From Platerodrilus igneus (Eukaryota; Arthropoda; Insecta; Coleoptera; Lycidae), in NCBI GenBank assembly GCA_036346225.1, contig JARFIW010001480.1, positions 14,689,501-14,753,500 on the forward strand: a stretch of 64,000 nt of DNA, written 5' to 3'. Below are positions 23,400 through 33,813 of this stretch, piece after piece. A model generated the notes under the pieces. That model saw only the letters and a list, made by a program, of their open reading frames with translations, was not told where the DNA came from and did no database searches. The translations under genes were made by a program, and so were the position numbers. Numbering within the stretch: the stretch's first letter is position 1; every line of letters starts with the position of its first letter.

Positions 23400-24435
23400 A
23401 ATTAGGTGCGTAACGTTAGCGGAATAATTTTAATTAGAGTAATTGTTAGTGTTTCGTTAGTGCTTTTTGTTGCCCAAATATGAAAGTCAGCGGACTATTC
23501 AAACAATAGTTATAAGCAGTTAAAGTTATTCCGCCAACTTCACGCCTGGCGGAAAAGTATAGGCAGGAATAATTGTAGCAAGTGTAATGGTTAGTGCTTC
23601 GTTAGTGTTCTTTAGTGCCCAAGTAAGAACGCCAGCGGACTACTAAAAAAATAGTTATATGCAGTTAAAGTTATTCCGCCAACTTCACGCCTGGCGGAGA
23701 AGTGTTGGAAGATATGATTGTAGCAGGTGTAATGGTTAGTGCTTCGTTAGTGCTCTTTAGTGCTCAAATATGAATACCAGCGGACTACTCAAAAAATAGC
23801 CATATGCAGTTAAAGTTATTCGGCCACCTTCACGCTTGGCGGAAAAGTGTCGGTGGGAATAATTGTAGCCGGTGTAACTGTTAGTGCTTCGCTAGTGCTT
23901 TTCGTGAGTGCTTAATAGTGCCCAAATAAGAATGCCAGCGGACTACTCCAAAAATAGTTATATGCAGTTAAAGTTATTCCACCAACTTCACGCTTGGCGG
24001 AAAAGTGTTGGCAGGAATGATTGTAGCAAGTGTAATGGTTAGCGCTTCGTTAGTGCTCTTTAGTGCCCAAATAAGAATGCCAGCGGACTACTCAAAAATA
24101 GTTATATGCAGTTAAAGTTATTCCGCCAACTTCACGCCTGGCATAAAAGTGTGGGCGGGAATAATTGCAGCAGGTGTAATGGTTAGTGCTTCGTTAGTTC
24201 TCTTTAGTGCCCAAGTAAGAATGCCAGCGGACTACTCCAAAAATAGTTATATGCAGTTAAAGTTATTCCACCAACTTACGCTTGGCGGAAAAGTGTTGGC
24301 AGGAATGAGTGTAGCAAGTGTAATGGTTAGTGCTTCGTTAGTGCTCTTTAGTGCCCAAATAAGAATGTCAGCGGACTACTCAAAAATAGTTATATGCAGT
24401 TAAAGTTATTCCGCCAACTTCACGCCTGGCAGAAG
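23400..24435 (+). repeat. Left arm: about 7 tandem units of 143-158 bp
   Basis: The landmark TAAAGTTATTCC/G recurs at 23521, 23666, 23811, 23969, 24113, 24258 and 24401, giving spacings of 145, 145, 158, 144, 145 and 143. The longer unit has an extra GTGCTTTTCGTGAGTGCTTAAT-like stretch. Each unit contains an internal hairpin: TTATTCCGCCAAC pairs with GTTGGCAGGAATAA, and CCGCCA with TGGCGG. Confidence 0.9.
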
Positions 24436-24439
24436 TTGG

Positions 24440-25775
24440 CAGGAATAACTTTAAATGCATATAACTATTCTTTTTAGTAGTCCGCTGGCATTCATATTTG
24501 GGCACTAGAAAGCACTAACGAAACACTAATCATTACACCTACTACAATTATTCCTGCCTACACTTTTCCGCAGGCGTGAAGTAGGCGGAATAACTTTAAC
24601 TGCATATAACTATTTTTTGAATAGTCCGCTGGCATTCATATTTGGGCACTATTAAGCGCACTCAGGAAAAGCACTAACGAACCACTAACAGTTACACTGG
24701 CTACAAATATTCCCACCGACACTTTTCCGCCAAGCGTGAAGATGGCCGAATAACTTTAACTGCATATAACTATTTTTGGAGTAGTCCACTGGCATTCATA
24801 TTTGGGCACTAAAGAGCACTAACCATTACACCTGCTACAATTATTCCTGACTACACTTTCCGTCAGGCGTGACGTTGGCGGAATAACTTGAACTGCATAT
24901 ATCTATTTATTGAGTAGACCGCTGGCACCATATTTAGGCACTATTAAGCACCCACAAAAAGCACTAGCCAAGCACTAACGGTTACACCGGCTACAATTTT
25001 TCCCACCGCCACTTTTCCGCCAAGCGTGGGGATGGCCGAATAACTTTAACTGCATATAACTTTTTTTTGAGGAGTCCGCTGGCATTCATATTTGGGCACT
25101 AAAGAGCACTATCGAAGCATTAACCATTACACCTTCTACAATCATTCCTGCCAACACTTTTCCGCCAGGCGTGAAGTTGGCGAATAACCTAAACTGCATA
25201 TAACTATTTTTTGAGTAGTCCGCTGGCATTCATATTTGGGCACTATTAAGCACTCACGAAAAACACTAGCGAAGCACTAACAGATACACCGGCTGAAATT
25301 ATTTCCACCGGCACTTTTCCGCCAAGCATGAAGATGGCCGAATAACTTTTACTGCATATAACTATTTTTTAGTAGTCCGCTGGCGTTCATATTTGGGCAC
25401 TAAAGAGCACTAACGAAGCACTAACCATTACACCTGCTACAATCTTTCCTACCAACACTTTTCCGCCAGGCGTGAAGTTGGCGGAATAACTTTAACTGCA
25501 TATAACTATTTTTTGAGTAGTCCGATGGCATTCTTACTTGGGCACTAAAGAGCACTAACGAAGACTAACCATTACACCTGCTACAACTATTCCTGCCTAT
25601 ACTTTTCCGCCAGGCGTGAAGTTGGCGGAATAACTTTAACTGCATATGGCTATTGTTTGAATAGTCCGCTGACTTCCATATTTGGGTACTAAATAGCACT
25701 AACGAAGCACTAACAATTCTCCAATTAAAATTATTCCTGCCGACATTATTCCGCTAACTTCACACACCTGGCTCA
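24440..25775 (-). repeat. Right arm: about 9 inverted tandem units, alternating lengths
   Basis: The inverted landmark GGAATAACTTTAACTGCAT recurs near 24441, 24589, 24750, 24881, 25041, 25182, 25341, 25484 and 25629. Spacings alternate between roughly 131-148 and 159-161 over most of the arm. The longer units carry the CACTATTAAGCACTCACGAAAA block and the shorter ones CACTAAAGAGCACTAACGAA, so the arm has a two-unit higher-order repeat of about 300 bp. Confidence 0.85.
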
Positions 25776-26150
25776 ATTTTTCAAAATATTTATTTTCGTG
25801 CCTGTGTGTATTTTTGCTTGTTGGAAAAGTTTTCGAGGAATATTTCTTCCGCGCGGACGCTTTAATTTTTTTGTGTATTGTTTAAATGTTCTATTTCTTT
25901 TTGTATCGTTTCCTGTGTGCGTGTAGAGGAAAACAGATAGACTGAATTTTTGAAAATGCTCATATTGTCCTTTTATTATTTTTAAGAATACTGTCTTCCG
26001 CAAGGAACAGTACTGTGGCTGTCAAGGGGCATTTTCAAAAATTTAACCTGTCCATTTTCAACCACATTCACTCAGTAATACGATACAAAAAGAATTAGAA
26101 CAAAGTACAGAATATAAAAAAGATCTCCGCGAACCCGTTGCTGCAGCCAG

Positions 26151-27278
26151 TATTTAGTAATTTCCGTTAACACCAGAGTTCAATGCTTGACGAAGTTCTA
26201 CAATATCTAAAAAAGATACTGAAAATTTCATTATTAGAATGTGAGCGTTGAAAAAATGGTCGTTGTGGACATCTACACAATATTCTTATGTAGTGAATCA
26301 TATTGTCAACAAGAAAAAACTGCAAAAACATTGTAATAATTCAGGTATCTATTTGATAAAAAAAAAATTTCATGGTCGTTTCTAGAGCAGTTCCTTAGTA
26401 CGCTTGGTGATTAACACTAATGAGAAACTAATCGCTGTTTTAACGTTGAACTCCCATATAATAATATATACAATATAAACTTATTATTGATGAAATTCTG
26501 ACTAATATTTTAGATAACAAGTGTTATTGACCCCTTCGATAACGTACACTAAACTTTCTAAAACTACCCACACGTTGGGGTCGTCACCGTTGTGTAACTT
26601 ATACCAACCAGTCTAAGTTATACATACACACATGTATGTGTACTATGTTACACAGGCCACCCCATAGTTACATCCTCGCGCTCCAATATACACCAGGTGC
26701 AACTCCCTACAATAAATAAGCATAATGCCCTGTTGTTATATGTGCCAAACTTGCATATAATCATAACCTGCAGATTTTAAACAACACCTGGCATGTCTCA
26801 GCATCCACCTTTATAAGGTTTCTTATAGTTTAGATGGAAATTTGAAGTATAGTCAAAAATCAATTTAATTACAGCAAAGTTAATTGATGTGTAATTAAAG
26901 AGGTTACTTTACAATTATCTCTCGTAAGACCACGCTACATGATATTAAAGTAATAAGTACTGTAATATAATAGTATGAAAGGTAAATCTAGCGAAAATTA
27001 TAGTCAGCATAATTATTACCGGTGGACCTTGCATTCTTGATGTTCAAAGTATTTCGACGTTCATCGTAAAACTTCTGATCTTCAAATTACAATGAAAGCG
27101 ATAAATAATGCGACTTTATTATACAGAGCGCTCAAAAGTCGTTACCTGTTTCAGAACCGAGATATCGTTTTTAATTTCATCGTTAGCTTAACATTATTCA
27201 TCTTGTTCTTTCAGAGTGCTTTCATATTTACCAATTAATGAAAATTTTCATAATTCTAAACAAAACAAGCTACATATA
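26151..27278. other. Unassigned DNA between the foldback array and the Tc1 nest
   Basis: No gene or named repeat is seen. A small near-palindrome around ACACATGTATGTGT at about 26630 is the only local structure. Confidence 0.4.
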
Positions 27279-27638
27279 GAGCCCACTCGCATATGTATTG
27301 GACCAAAAGAAATATGCAACGTAGCTATTTTGCGAATTAGAATGTATTTGATGTTCATTATTTTAGCAAAGGCAATTAATTAAGCTTAATCGACTCCATG
27401 TGTTTTAATCAATAATATCTAATACTGGTGTTAACCACAATAATTATCAAATATAAACAAAGAAGAAAGTTATAGCTAGCGTATAGTACATGGACTTTCA
27501 ACCATACAAATATTTATTTACGTACAAAAATCTTATAATATTTTTTCTGATAAATATTTTATCAAGAGTGTTTTGAAGAAATAAATTGTAGCATTATTTG
27601 AGTATTTTAAGTTATTGCGCGGTTGTTAACTTATGAAA

Positions 27639-28095
27639 ATGGTTCGCAGAAAGTCGTTACCTAACGATTAGTTACTGCTCAGAAAAATTGACTTTCTGGT
27701 CATAAAATTGCAAAAAGTTTAAGTACTCTTCAAGGAACAGTAAAAACAATTTCGCAATTAAAAAACAGAAACATTCAAATAAAAGTTAAAACTGGGCATG
27801 ATTCAAAAATTACGAAATGAGATGAGCGAACTCTCCAGGCACATATTAAACAAGACCGTTGAGTTTCCTCGCAAGAATTAGCTATAACATGGACAGATGC
27901 GATTGGTTGACCAATATCAAAAGATATTTGTTTGAGGGGAATGAAAAAAATGAAATATAGGCTCTAGAAGATATGTTTTTACAATCGTAAAAACTTCCAA
28001 ACTTGTATTATTTTACTACAGGCTAAGAAAAAACCACTCGTCGCACACAAATAAAAACGAAACCGATATTCATGGGCAAAGATGCCCCAAAACTG
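27639..28095 (+). pseudogene. Tc1-like transposase, 5' part
   Basis: It begins MVRRKSLPND. Successive frames then read STLQGTVKTISQLKNR, KVKTGHDSKITK, LQAHIKQDR, VSSQELAITWTDAIG, PISKDICLRGMKKMKYRL and KKPLVAHK, ending SWAKMPQN where repeat R interrupts. This is the order of the Tc1 bipartite helix-turn-helix region (GRPRKTT, DRxLVRxxKxxRxxSSxEL, ARKKPLLSKK, RLxWAKxHxxW). Several stops and at least two frameshifts are present, so it is inactive. The catalytic half lies at 39909-40440. Confidence 0.8.
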
Positions 28096-28511
28096 TTGTT
28101 ACGTTCCAATTTTGCTTTTAAAATTTTCCTGATTAATTCAATACCCGCTCAAATAAATTCCGTTTCTACTGTTAAATCACTTAATATAATTAATCATAAA
28201 TACGCTCTCTCATAATTCCTCAACTTAAATCTAGTTGCTTTGAAACGACAAGTTTATGCTACAATTAAATAGTTTATATCCTGTTTAACTCTTTGAAGCA
28301 TGGTGACACACGTTAAGTACCACATTTTTCTAGACCTATGAATCATGGTGACCCATAAAACAAACCACAATTAAAATAATTTGTACTAGACATGCATTGA
28401 GGTTTGTTTTGTGAATCAAATTACGTATAAGTACCGCAAATCATAAAGTTCACAATTCAAGAACAACTAATGTACAAGTTGATGCCTGCAATAGTCTAGA
28501 GCAGTAGTGCA

Positions 28512-28550
28512 GGCGCTATAGGTAGTTGAGTATACAAAATGTGAGGACCG
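28512..28550 (+). repeat. Left 39-base terminal inverted repeat
   Basis: It contains GAGTATACAAAATGTGAGGA. The inverted partner at 33768-33806 differs at four positions. Confidence 0.85.
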
Positions 28551-28821
28551 GCAACTATGGTCGGATTCTTATACCTGAAACCCCAAACAATGACAAAACA
28601 CATCTTGCCACCAGCTATGATGGTCCCTTCCTGCTCCCTTTACATCCCCTCTTCGCGCCAACAGTAAGCATAGCGCGCTTAGGTATTCAGTGTGTTTCTG
28701 CATTTATCGGCGTTTAAACGTTTTGTTATTAAGTCGTGTTAGTTGTATACGCATAAAATAATTTGATTTTCGTTATTTTTGAGTGTCTGTTTAAACTGTG
28801 TTGTATTGAAAAACATTAGAA

Positions 28822-31800
28822 ATGTCGCTGGAAGTGATTAATTTGAAAAGAAAAAGACGAAACGAACAGTTTTGTTTATTTTGTGATAAACCAAATGATT
28901 TAGTTAAAGAACCAAGGTCAAGCACGCTGCTTAATATTACAAAAGCAGCAGATAGAAGAAAAGACAACATTAGTGAAAAGTTTTCAAAACTGTATAATCC
29001 AGACTCCACAAGACAAAACTTTTCATGGCACCAAGACTGTTTAGCTACCTATTTAAGTGAAGAGAAAATACGGCGTCGAGAAATTGCGTTGTGTAAAGAA
29101 GAGGAAAAAGAAGAGTCTGCTTCAACTTCCGAAGCAAGCGTAGGGCTACGTTCTCGAAAATCTCGTTCGTCATCAAGGACACCTGCAGAAGTAAATAAAC
29201 CGTCGAAGTGCTTAATTTGTGGAAAATTAACGAGGAACAAAGATAAGCAGCTGTATTTGTGTTCCGAAATTTCAGCAGCGGAACAAATTTTAAATACTGC
29301 GCGCAGTAAAGAAGACCATGTTTTTACCCAACTTAGTACTTGTCAACGACCTGAAGATTTATTTGCTATCGAAGTGAGGTATCACAAATATTGCTACCGT
29401 GATTATTTAAGAAGGCCGAGAAATTCTACAAAACCAGTAGGCCGACCTTCAAATCAAATCCCTCGAGAAATGCTTCACGATGCATTTGACAAACTCATAG
29501 ATGAAATTAAAGATAAGTTTTCAACTCATTGTTTTGAAGTGCAGTTCTTAGCTCAGCGACTCACTGTACTTACAAACATAGAAGATGCTGTGATCGAGAA
29601 CCGTCTAGTGAAATCACTACTTATTGATAAATTTGGTGAAAACATTTTATTTTCTTACCCAACTGATAGATCACAATCTTCATTAGTGTTTATGGGAAAT
29701 ATACCATTGGCGGAAATAATAGAACATGTTCGTAGCATCAATTCAAAAAACTACATCATTCAGAGTGCAAAAGCATTGCGTCAAGAACTATTAAAAACAG
29801 AACTAATACCTAGTGGCTATTTACGTGATGAAAATTTGCTCCAAAAATTCTTAGAAAATGGAACATTGCCACAAACATGGGAGATTTTTCTGCAAGCTTT
29901 GTTTAATGCAAAAAACCAAAAATTGAGCAATAACTATTATAGAAGAGCATTATCTGTGTTCTATGACATATTTTTTACGGTTACTGAGAAACAGACACCA
30001 AAACATATAGCTTTAGCTGAATCAATTCATCACTTGACTAGATCAAAACAGTTGATAAGTATATTGAATAAGTTTGGACATTGCATCAGCTATAAAGCAT
30101 TACAGCAGCTTGATTTAGAAGTAATAATTTCAATTGCGTGTGAAGATGCAGAAAACAATTTGCTTATTCCTAAGAATATAGTGAAAAATTAATCGTTATT
30201 TCTTCATGGCGCTATTGACAACAATGACTTCAATGAAGAAACATTAAGCGGTAAAGACTCTACCCATGTAACAGCAATGGTAGTTTATCAAGAAAAAAAT
30301 CCTATCGAGAACGAAATAAATCTCGTTAAATTGAAACCTACAGCTGAACAGTTTGAGTATGATTTGAAAACCTTACATTCTCAAGAAATTCATCACTTCA
30401 CAGCAAGTATGGAGCCCTCAATATCTAATTATGTTAATAGCAGTTGTCTATTAACTTTCACTCACAGTTACACACAATTTGATACTTTGCTCTGGGTTTT
30501 ATGTAGATTGCAACATGATCAATTATTGAACAACTTTTGTCGACCATTGAAGAACTCGATACCAGGATGGACTCCATTCCAACAATTACTATCATGTGAG
30601 AATTCTCCTATATCTACAATTGGATTTAGCACGGTAATTCCTCAGCCACCTACTTCAAAAGATGTTGTGTATACTGCCATGAGAAATTTTGTAAACTTAT
30701 GTCAATCATTAAATAAAAATATAGCTGTTCTTTCATGCGACATGTCTATTTACCTGATAGCAAAAAATATCCAACAGAGTAGTCAAGAATTTGAGGGATT
30801 GATATTAAGAATTGGAACATTTCATCTACAAAAAAATTTCTTACGATGTTTGGGCCAATATATAGAAGGAAGTGGACTCGACAGCATTCTTATCGAAGCC
30901 AATGTTTATGGTGTTAATACTTTGGCATCAATTCTTAAAGGTACTCAGTACAACAGAGGCATTAGAGCACATAAACTTATGTATGAAGCATTGAGAAGCA
31001 TACAGTTTACAGAATTTATTGATTACATGAATTTATCTGAAGATGAGACTTTTAATGAGCAATTACAGCAATTGAATATCTGTCTTCAAGAGATAAGAGA
31101 GGTAACAGTAGATAAGGATCGTACCAGTTTAAGTGATAAATATAACCATCATAAAACTATAATTGAAACTTTTTTACAATTTTCAAAATTTTTAAATAAT
31201 ATGAGCACTGAAAACGAACTATTCAAATATTTAAATAATTACTGTGAAATGATAGAAATTCTTTTGAATTCAATTATGGCTGACAGAAGTAATAACTATG
31301 AATTACATTTATTAACTACTCGACAATTTTACCTTATTTCTTTTCTATGAATCACACAAATTATATTCGTGGGGTGACACTTTACTTACAAGATATGTTA
31401 CAACTACCTCCAGACGTTATATATGATATGAAGAGAGGAATGCATGCCGTCAAGCGAACTCCAGGAACATTCAATGCAGTTGGCTGTGACTTAGCACTAG
31501 AACAGTCTCAGAACCGATCTTCTGCAGTGACTGGAGGCTTAATTGGTATCACTAAAATGAAGAAGCAATGCAAAGATGGTTGCTTCTGTATCCTTTAAAA
31601 ATAGCGTTCACTCAATGCTTTCTTCATACCTTGGAATACAATCTGACACTACAGGTGACATTAATAGTCATAATGAATGGACACAATCGAGAATTAATAC
31701 GGACGAAAAGGATGTTGAAAATATCATTAAATGTTTCAAAGCCTGCAATCCATTTAATAGTAGTGGGGATTGTGTGCTTCGCAATATTTTCACAGGTCAA

Positions 31801-33448
31801 CTTGCTGAAGAATCAAGTGCGCGATGCTTAATTAATGTTAAAGAAAATGGGCAGACTCTATTAAATACATACGAAAATGAAAGATTATTCAAGAAAACTA
31901 AGAAATTATCGGATCCTATACAAAAAACTAAATTTTACAACTTTGAAGATATTCCTGCGAAAACAAACAAAAATACTTCCAACAAAAAATTGCAAGACGT
32001 AACAGACATAACAATTTTCCAAAAATCATTCTTGGTGGCTTCTCAACGTGGATTTGATACAAAGATATTAGCATCGTATGAGGTATTGGATTACTGCAAA
32101 TATTTCTTTGACAATGACGGATTTTACAGGAAGTCACCAAAATCACAACTCGTCGTTGAAATTCAAAAACTATAACTGTGGTACAACCTCTCAGCAAGAT
32201 ATAATAAATTTAAATACTTTTAAAATTTATATTGTTGATGGTATGGCACTTGTTCACAAAATTCAGTTGAATAAGTTCAATACTTTTGGTGATTTTGCCG
32301 AAGCTTTCTTCAAAATAATTATGCAATTTTTTACGTTGCCTGACGTGAAGAGGATAGATGTAATTTTCGATAGATATGACGACATTTCTATAAAGTTTTG
32401 GAGTCAAACTTACGGAGTAAAGGCCGAATTATTAAAAATATCATAATTTCAAGTCATTCAACAAAATTCCTACTGATTGTAAAGCTTTTCTTGCAAACAT
32501 TCAAAATAAATTACAACTTGTTCGATTTCTTTGCACTAATGCTCCAAAATATGCACACGTTAAAGAAGACTGCGAGATGTACATTTGTGGAGGATTCGAC
32601 GATCCAACTAAATGTTTCAAGTTACAAGGGTCTTTATTTTGTGAGGTACTTGAATTACAATCAAACCACTTAGAAGCTGATTCAAGAATGTTTTGCCACA
32701 TATTTCACGCAGTAAGGATTCAATCTGCTCATATTATTATAATCAGCGCTGATACAGATGTATTTGTCTTGGCAATTTATTTCTGGAAATACTTAGCAAA
32801 TATCGGGTGTCTTGGTCTATGGTTCGACGGTTCTCATACAAAGAAATATTTTCTAGGATGCCATTTAGCTGCTGAATCCCTGGGTGAAAGAATATGCGAT
32901 ATATTACCAGCATTACATGCTATAAGTGGTTGCGACACTACTAGCAGATTTGGCAGTAAAATGCAATGCTTGAAAGCTGCGTCTGAAGATTATGTACAAA
33001 CAGCTCTTATGTCAATGGGAAACCTTGACCTAAATAATGAGCAATTGAAACAGTTAGAAATAGTTTGCACTTATTTTTTCAAAAAAAATTATTTGCTGAT
33101 GAACTCAGATATAAACTGATTTCTCAAAACATAGGTTTCGGTTTTAATTTAATGAAAGTGATATGCACATCAGATGCTTTGCATTTGCATTTATTAAGGG
33201 CCACAGTACAAACATTTATTTGGAAAAATTCTCATCAAACACAATTACACCCCATTGATTATTGCTTATATGGTTATGAAAAGCTGAATGGTGACTTACG
33301 TCCACGACAAATGACTAAGCCGTCTTTACCAGAGTCTTTAATTCAACCTTGTAAATGTATTGCAAATTGTCGCACAATGTCTTGCAGTTGCAAAAATCAG
33401 AATTATTTTGTATTTCTTTATGTAAATGTATTAATAACAATTGTCTAA
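28822..33448 (+). pseudogene. Long transposon protein gene: zinc modules, conserved middle, FEN1/XPG-like nuclease region, Cys-rich tail
   Basis: The first 456 codons (28822-30192) are clean from ATG. One in-frame TAA at 30190 is followed by the same frame to 31350, then by shifts near 31347, 31576-31598, 32078-32175, 32446-32577 and 33065-33119. Residues C18, C21, H70, C73 and C130, C133, H188, C191 form two CxxC...HxxC modules joined by a Ser/Arg-rich stretch. The middle has FLHGAIDNNDFNEETLSGK, IGTFHLQKNFLRCLGQY and IEGSGLDS. Toward the end come YIVDGMALVHKI, VIFDRYDD, HLEADSRM, ISADTDVFVLAIYF and HAISGCDTTSRFGSK. These resemble the conserved acidic and helix-three-turn-helix parts of FEN1/XPG nucleases (EAEA, DxD, SGCDYxxxxxGIG). 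It closes with CKCIANCRTMSCSCKNQ. I recall this arrangement as a multicopy uncharacterised family in arthropods and cnidarians. Function is inferred only. Confidence 0.75.
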
Positions 33449-33767
33449 ATATAAATGAGTAATTGTTTGCCCACTTTAAGTATATTTTTGTTTAAATTCA
33501 CTGGTTTTTATATGACTTTTTATTAATAAAAAAGATTTTATTACTTTTGTTTTTTTTTTCAACAATCCATCCACACTTCAACCATTAGAAAAAACTATAA
33601 ATTATTACCGAAATAATTATAAAAATGATTTTATAACATGTACTCAATACATTTCCTTTACAAATAAGAGTAGAGGGGGTAAACAAAAAATGGACCAAAA
33701 AATTGACCGGCAAGATCCGCATTATTAATCTTCGACCTTTTCTTAACTCAAATCCATTGGTGGAATT

Positions 33768-33806
33768 CGGTCCTCACATTTTGCATACTCACTTACCTCT
33801 AGCGCC
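33768..33806 (-). repeat. Right 39-base terminal inverted repeat
   Basis: Inverted partner of 28512-28550, ending against the CGGTCTA that borders the hAT element. Confidence 0.85.
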
Positions 33807-33813
33807 CGGTCTA

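Larger units (their letters stand above)
22920..26150. mobile_element. Foldback-like element with tandem-repeat arms
   Basis: The whole block reads as a giant imperfect inverted repeat centred near 24437. The outer parts (22920-23300 and 25780-26130) match each other and are themselves imperfect palindromes, as TTTTTGAAAATG...CATTTTCAAA shows in each. The inner arms (23400-24435 and 24440-25775) are tandem units of about 145 bp, with some of about 158-160 bp. Each carries TAAAGTTATTCCGCCAACTT, CACGCCTGGCGGAAAAGTG and TGCCCAAATAAGAATGCCAG. No transposase lies within it. Foldback (FB/Galileo-type) elements have this architecture (family knowledge), but a satellite that underwent inversion is possible. 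Confidence 0.7.
28505..33807 (+). mobile_element. TIR-bounded element with a FEN1/XPG-like nuclease gene, unclassified superfamily
   Basis: The left repeat (28512-28550, starting GGCGCTATAGGTAGTTGAGT) and the inverted right repeat (33768-33806) agree at 35 of 39 bases. One long interrupted gene fills the interior. A direct repeat GTCTAGAGCAG lies at 28494-28504 and again at 35893-35903, beyond the adjoining hAT; this suggests a target duplication of the element into whose right copy the hAT later went. Size is about 5.3 kb. The protein does not resemble the transposases of hAT, piggyBac, Tc1, Harbinger, P or MULE elements as far as I can judge. Confidence 0.8.

Noticed and set aside
24149..24403. 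84-codon open frame within the foldback array
   Set aside because: It follows the 145 bp period and duplicates itself (MVSASLVLFSAQ twice). The frame is not kept in other units.
23400..25775. Possible CRISPR array
   Set aside because: Units are 145-160 bp without short-repeat/unique-spacer structure, the arms are inverted, and the genome is eukaryotic.
26610..26655. Near-palindrome TACATACACACATGTATGTGTACTA
   Set aside because: It is short and made of alternating purine/pyrimidine sequence, with no associated element.
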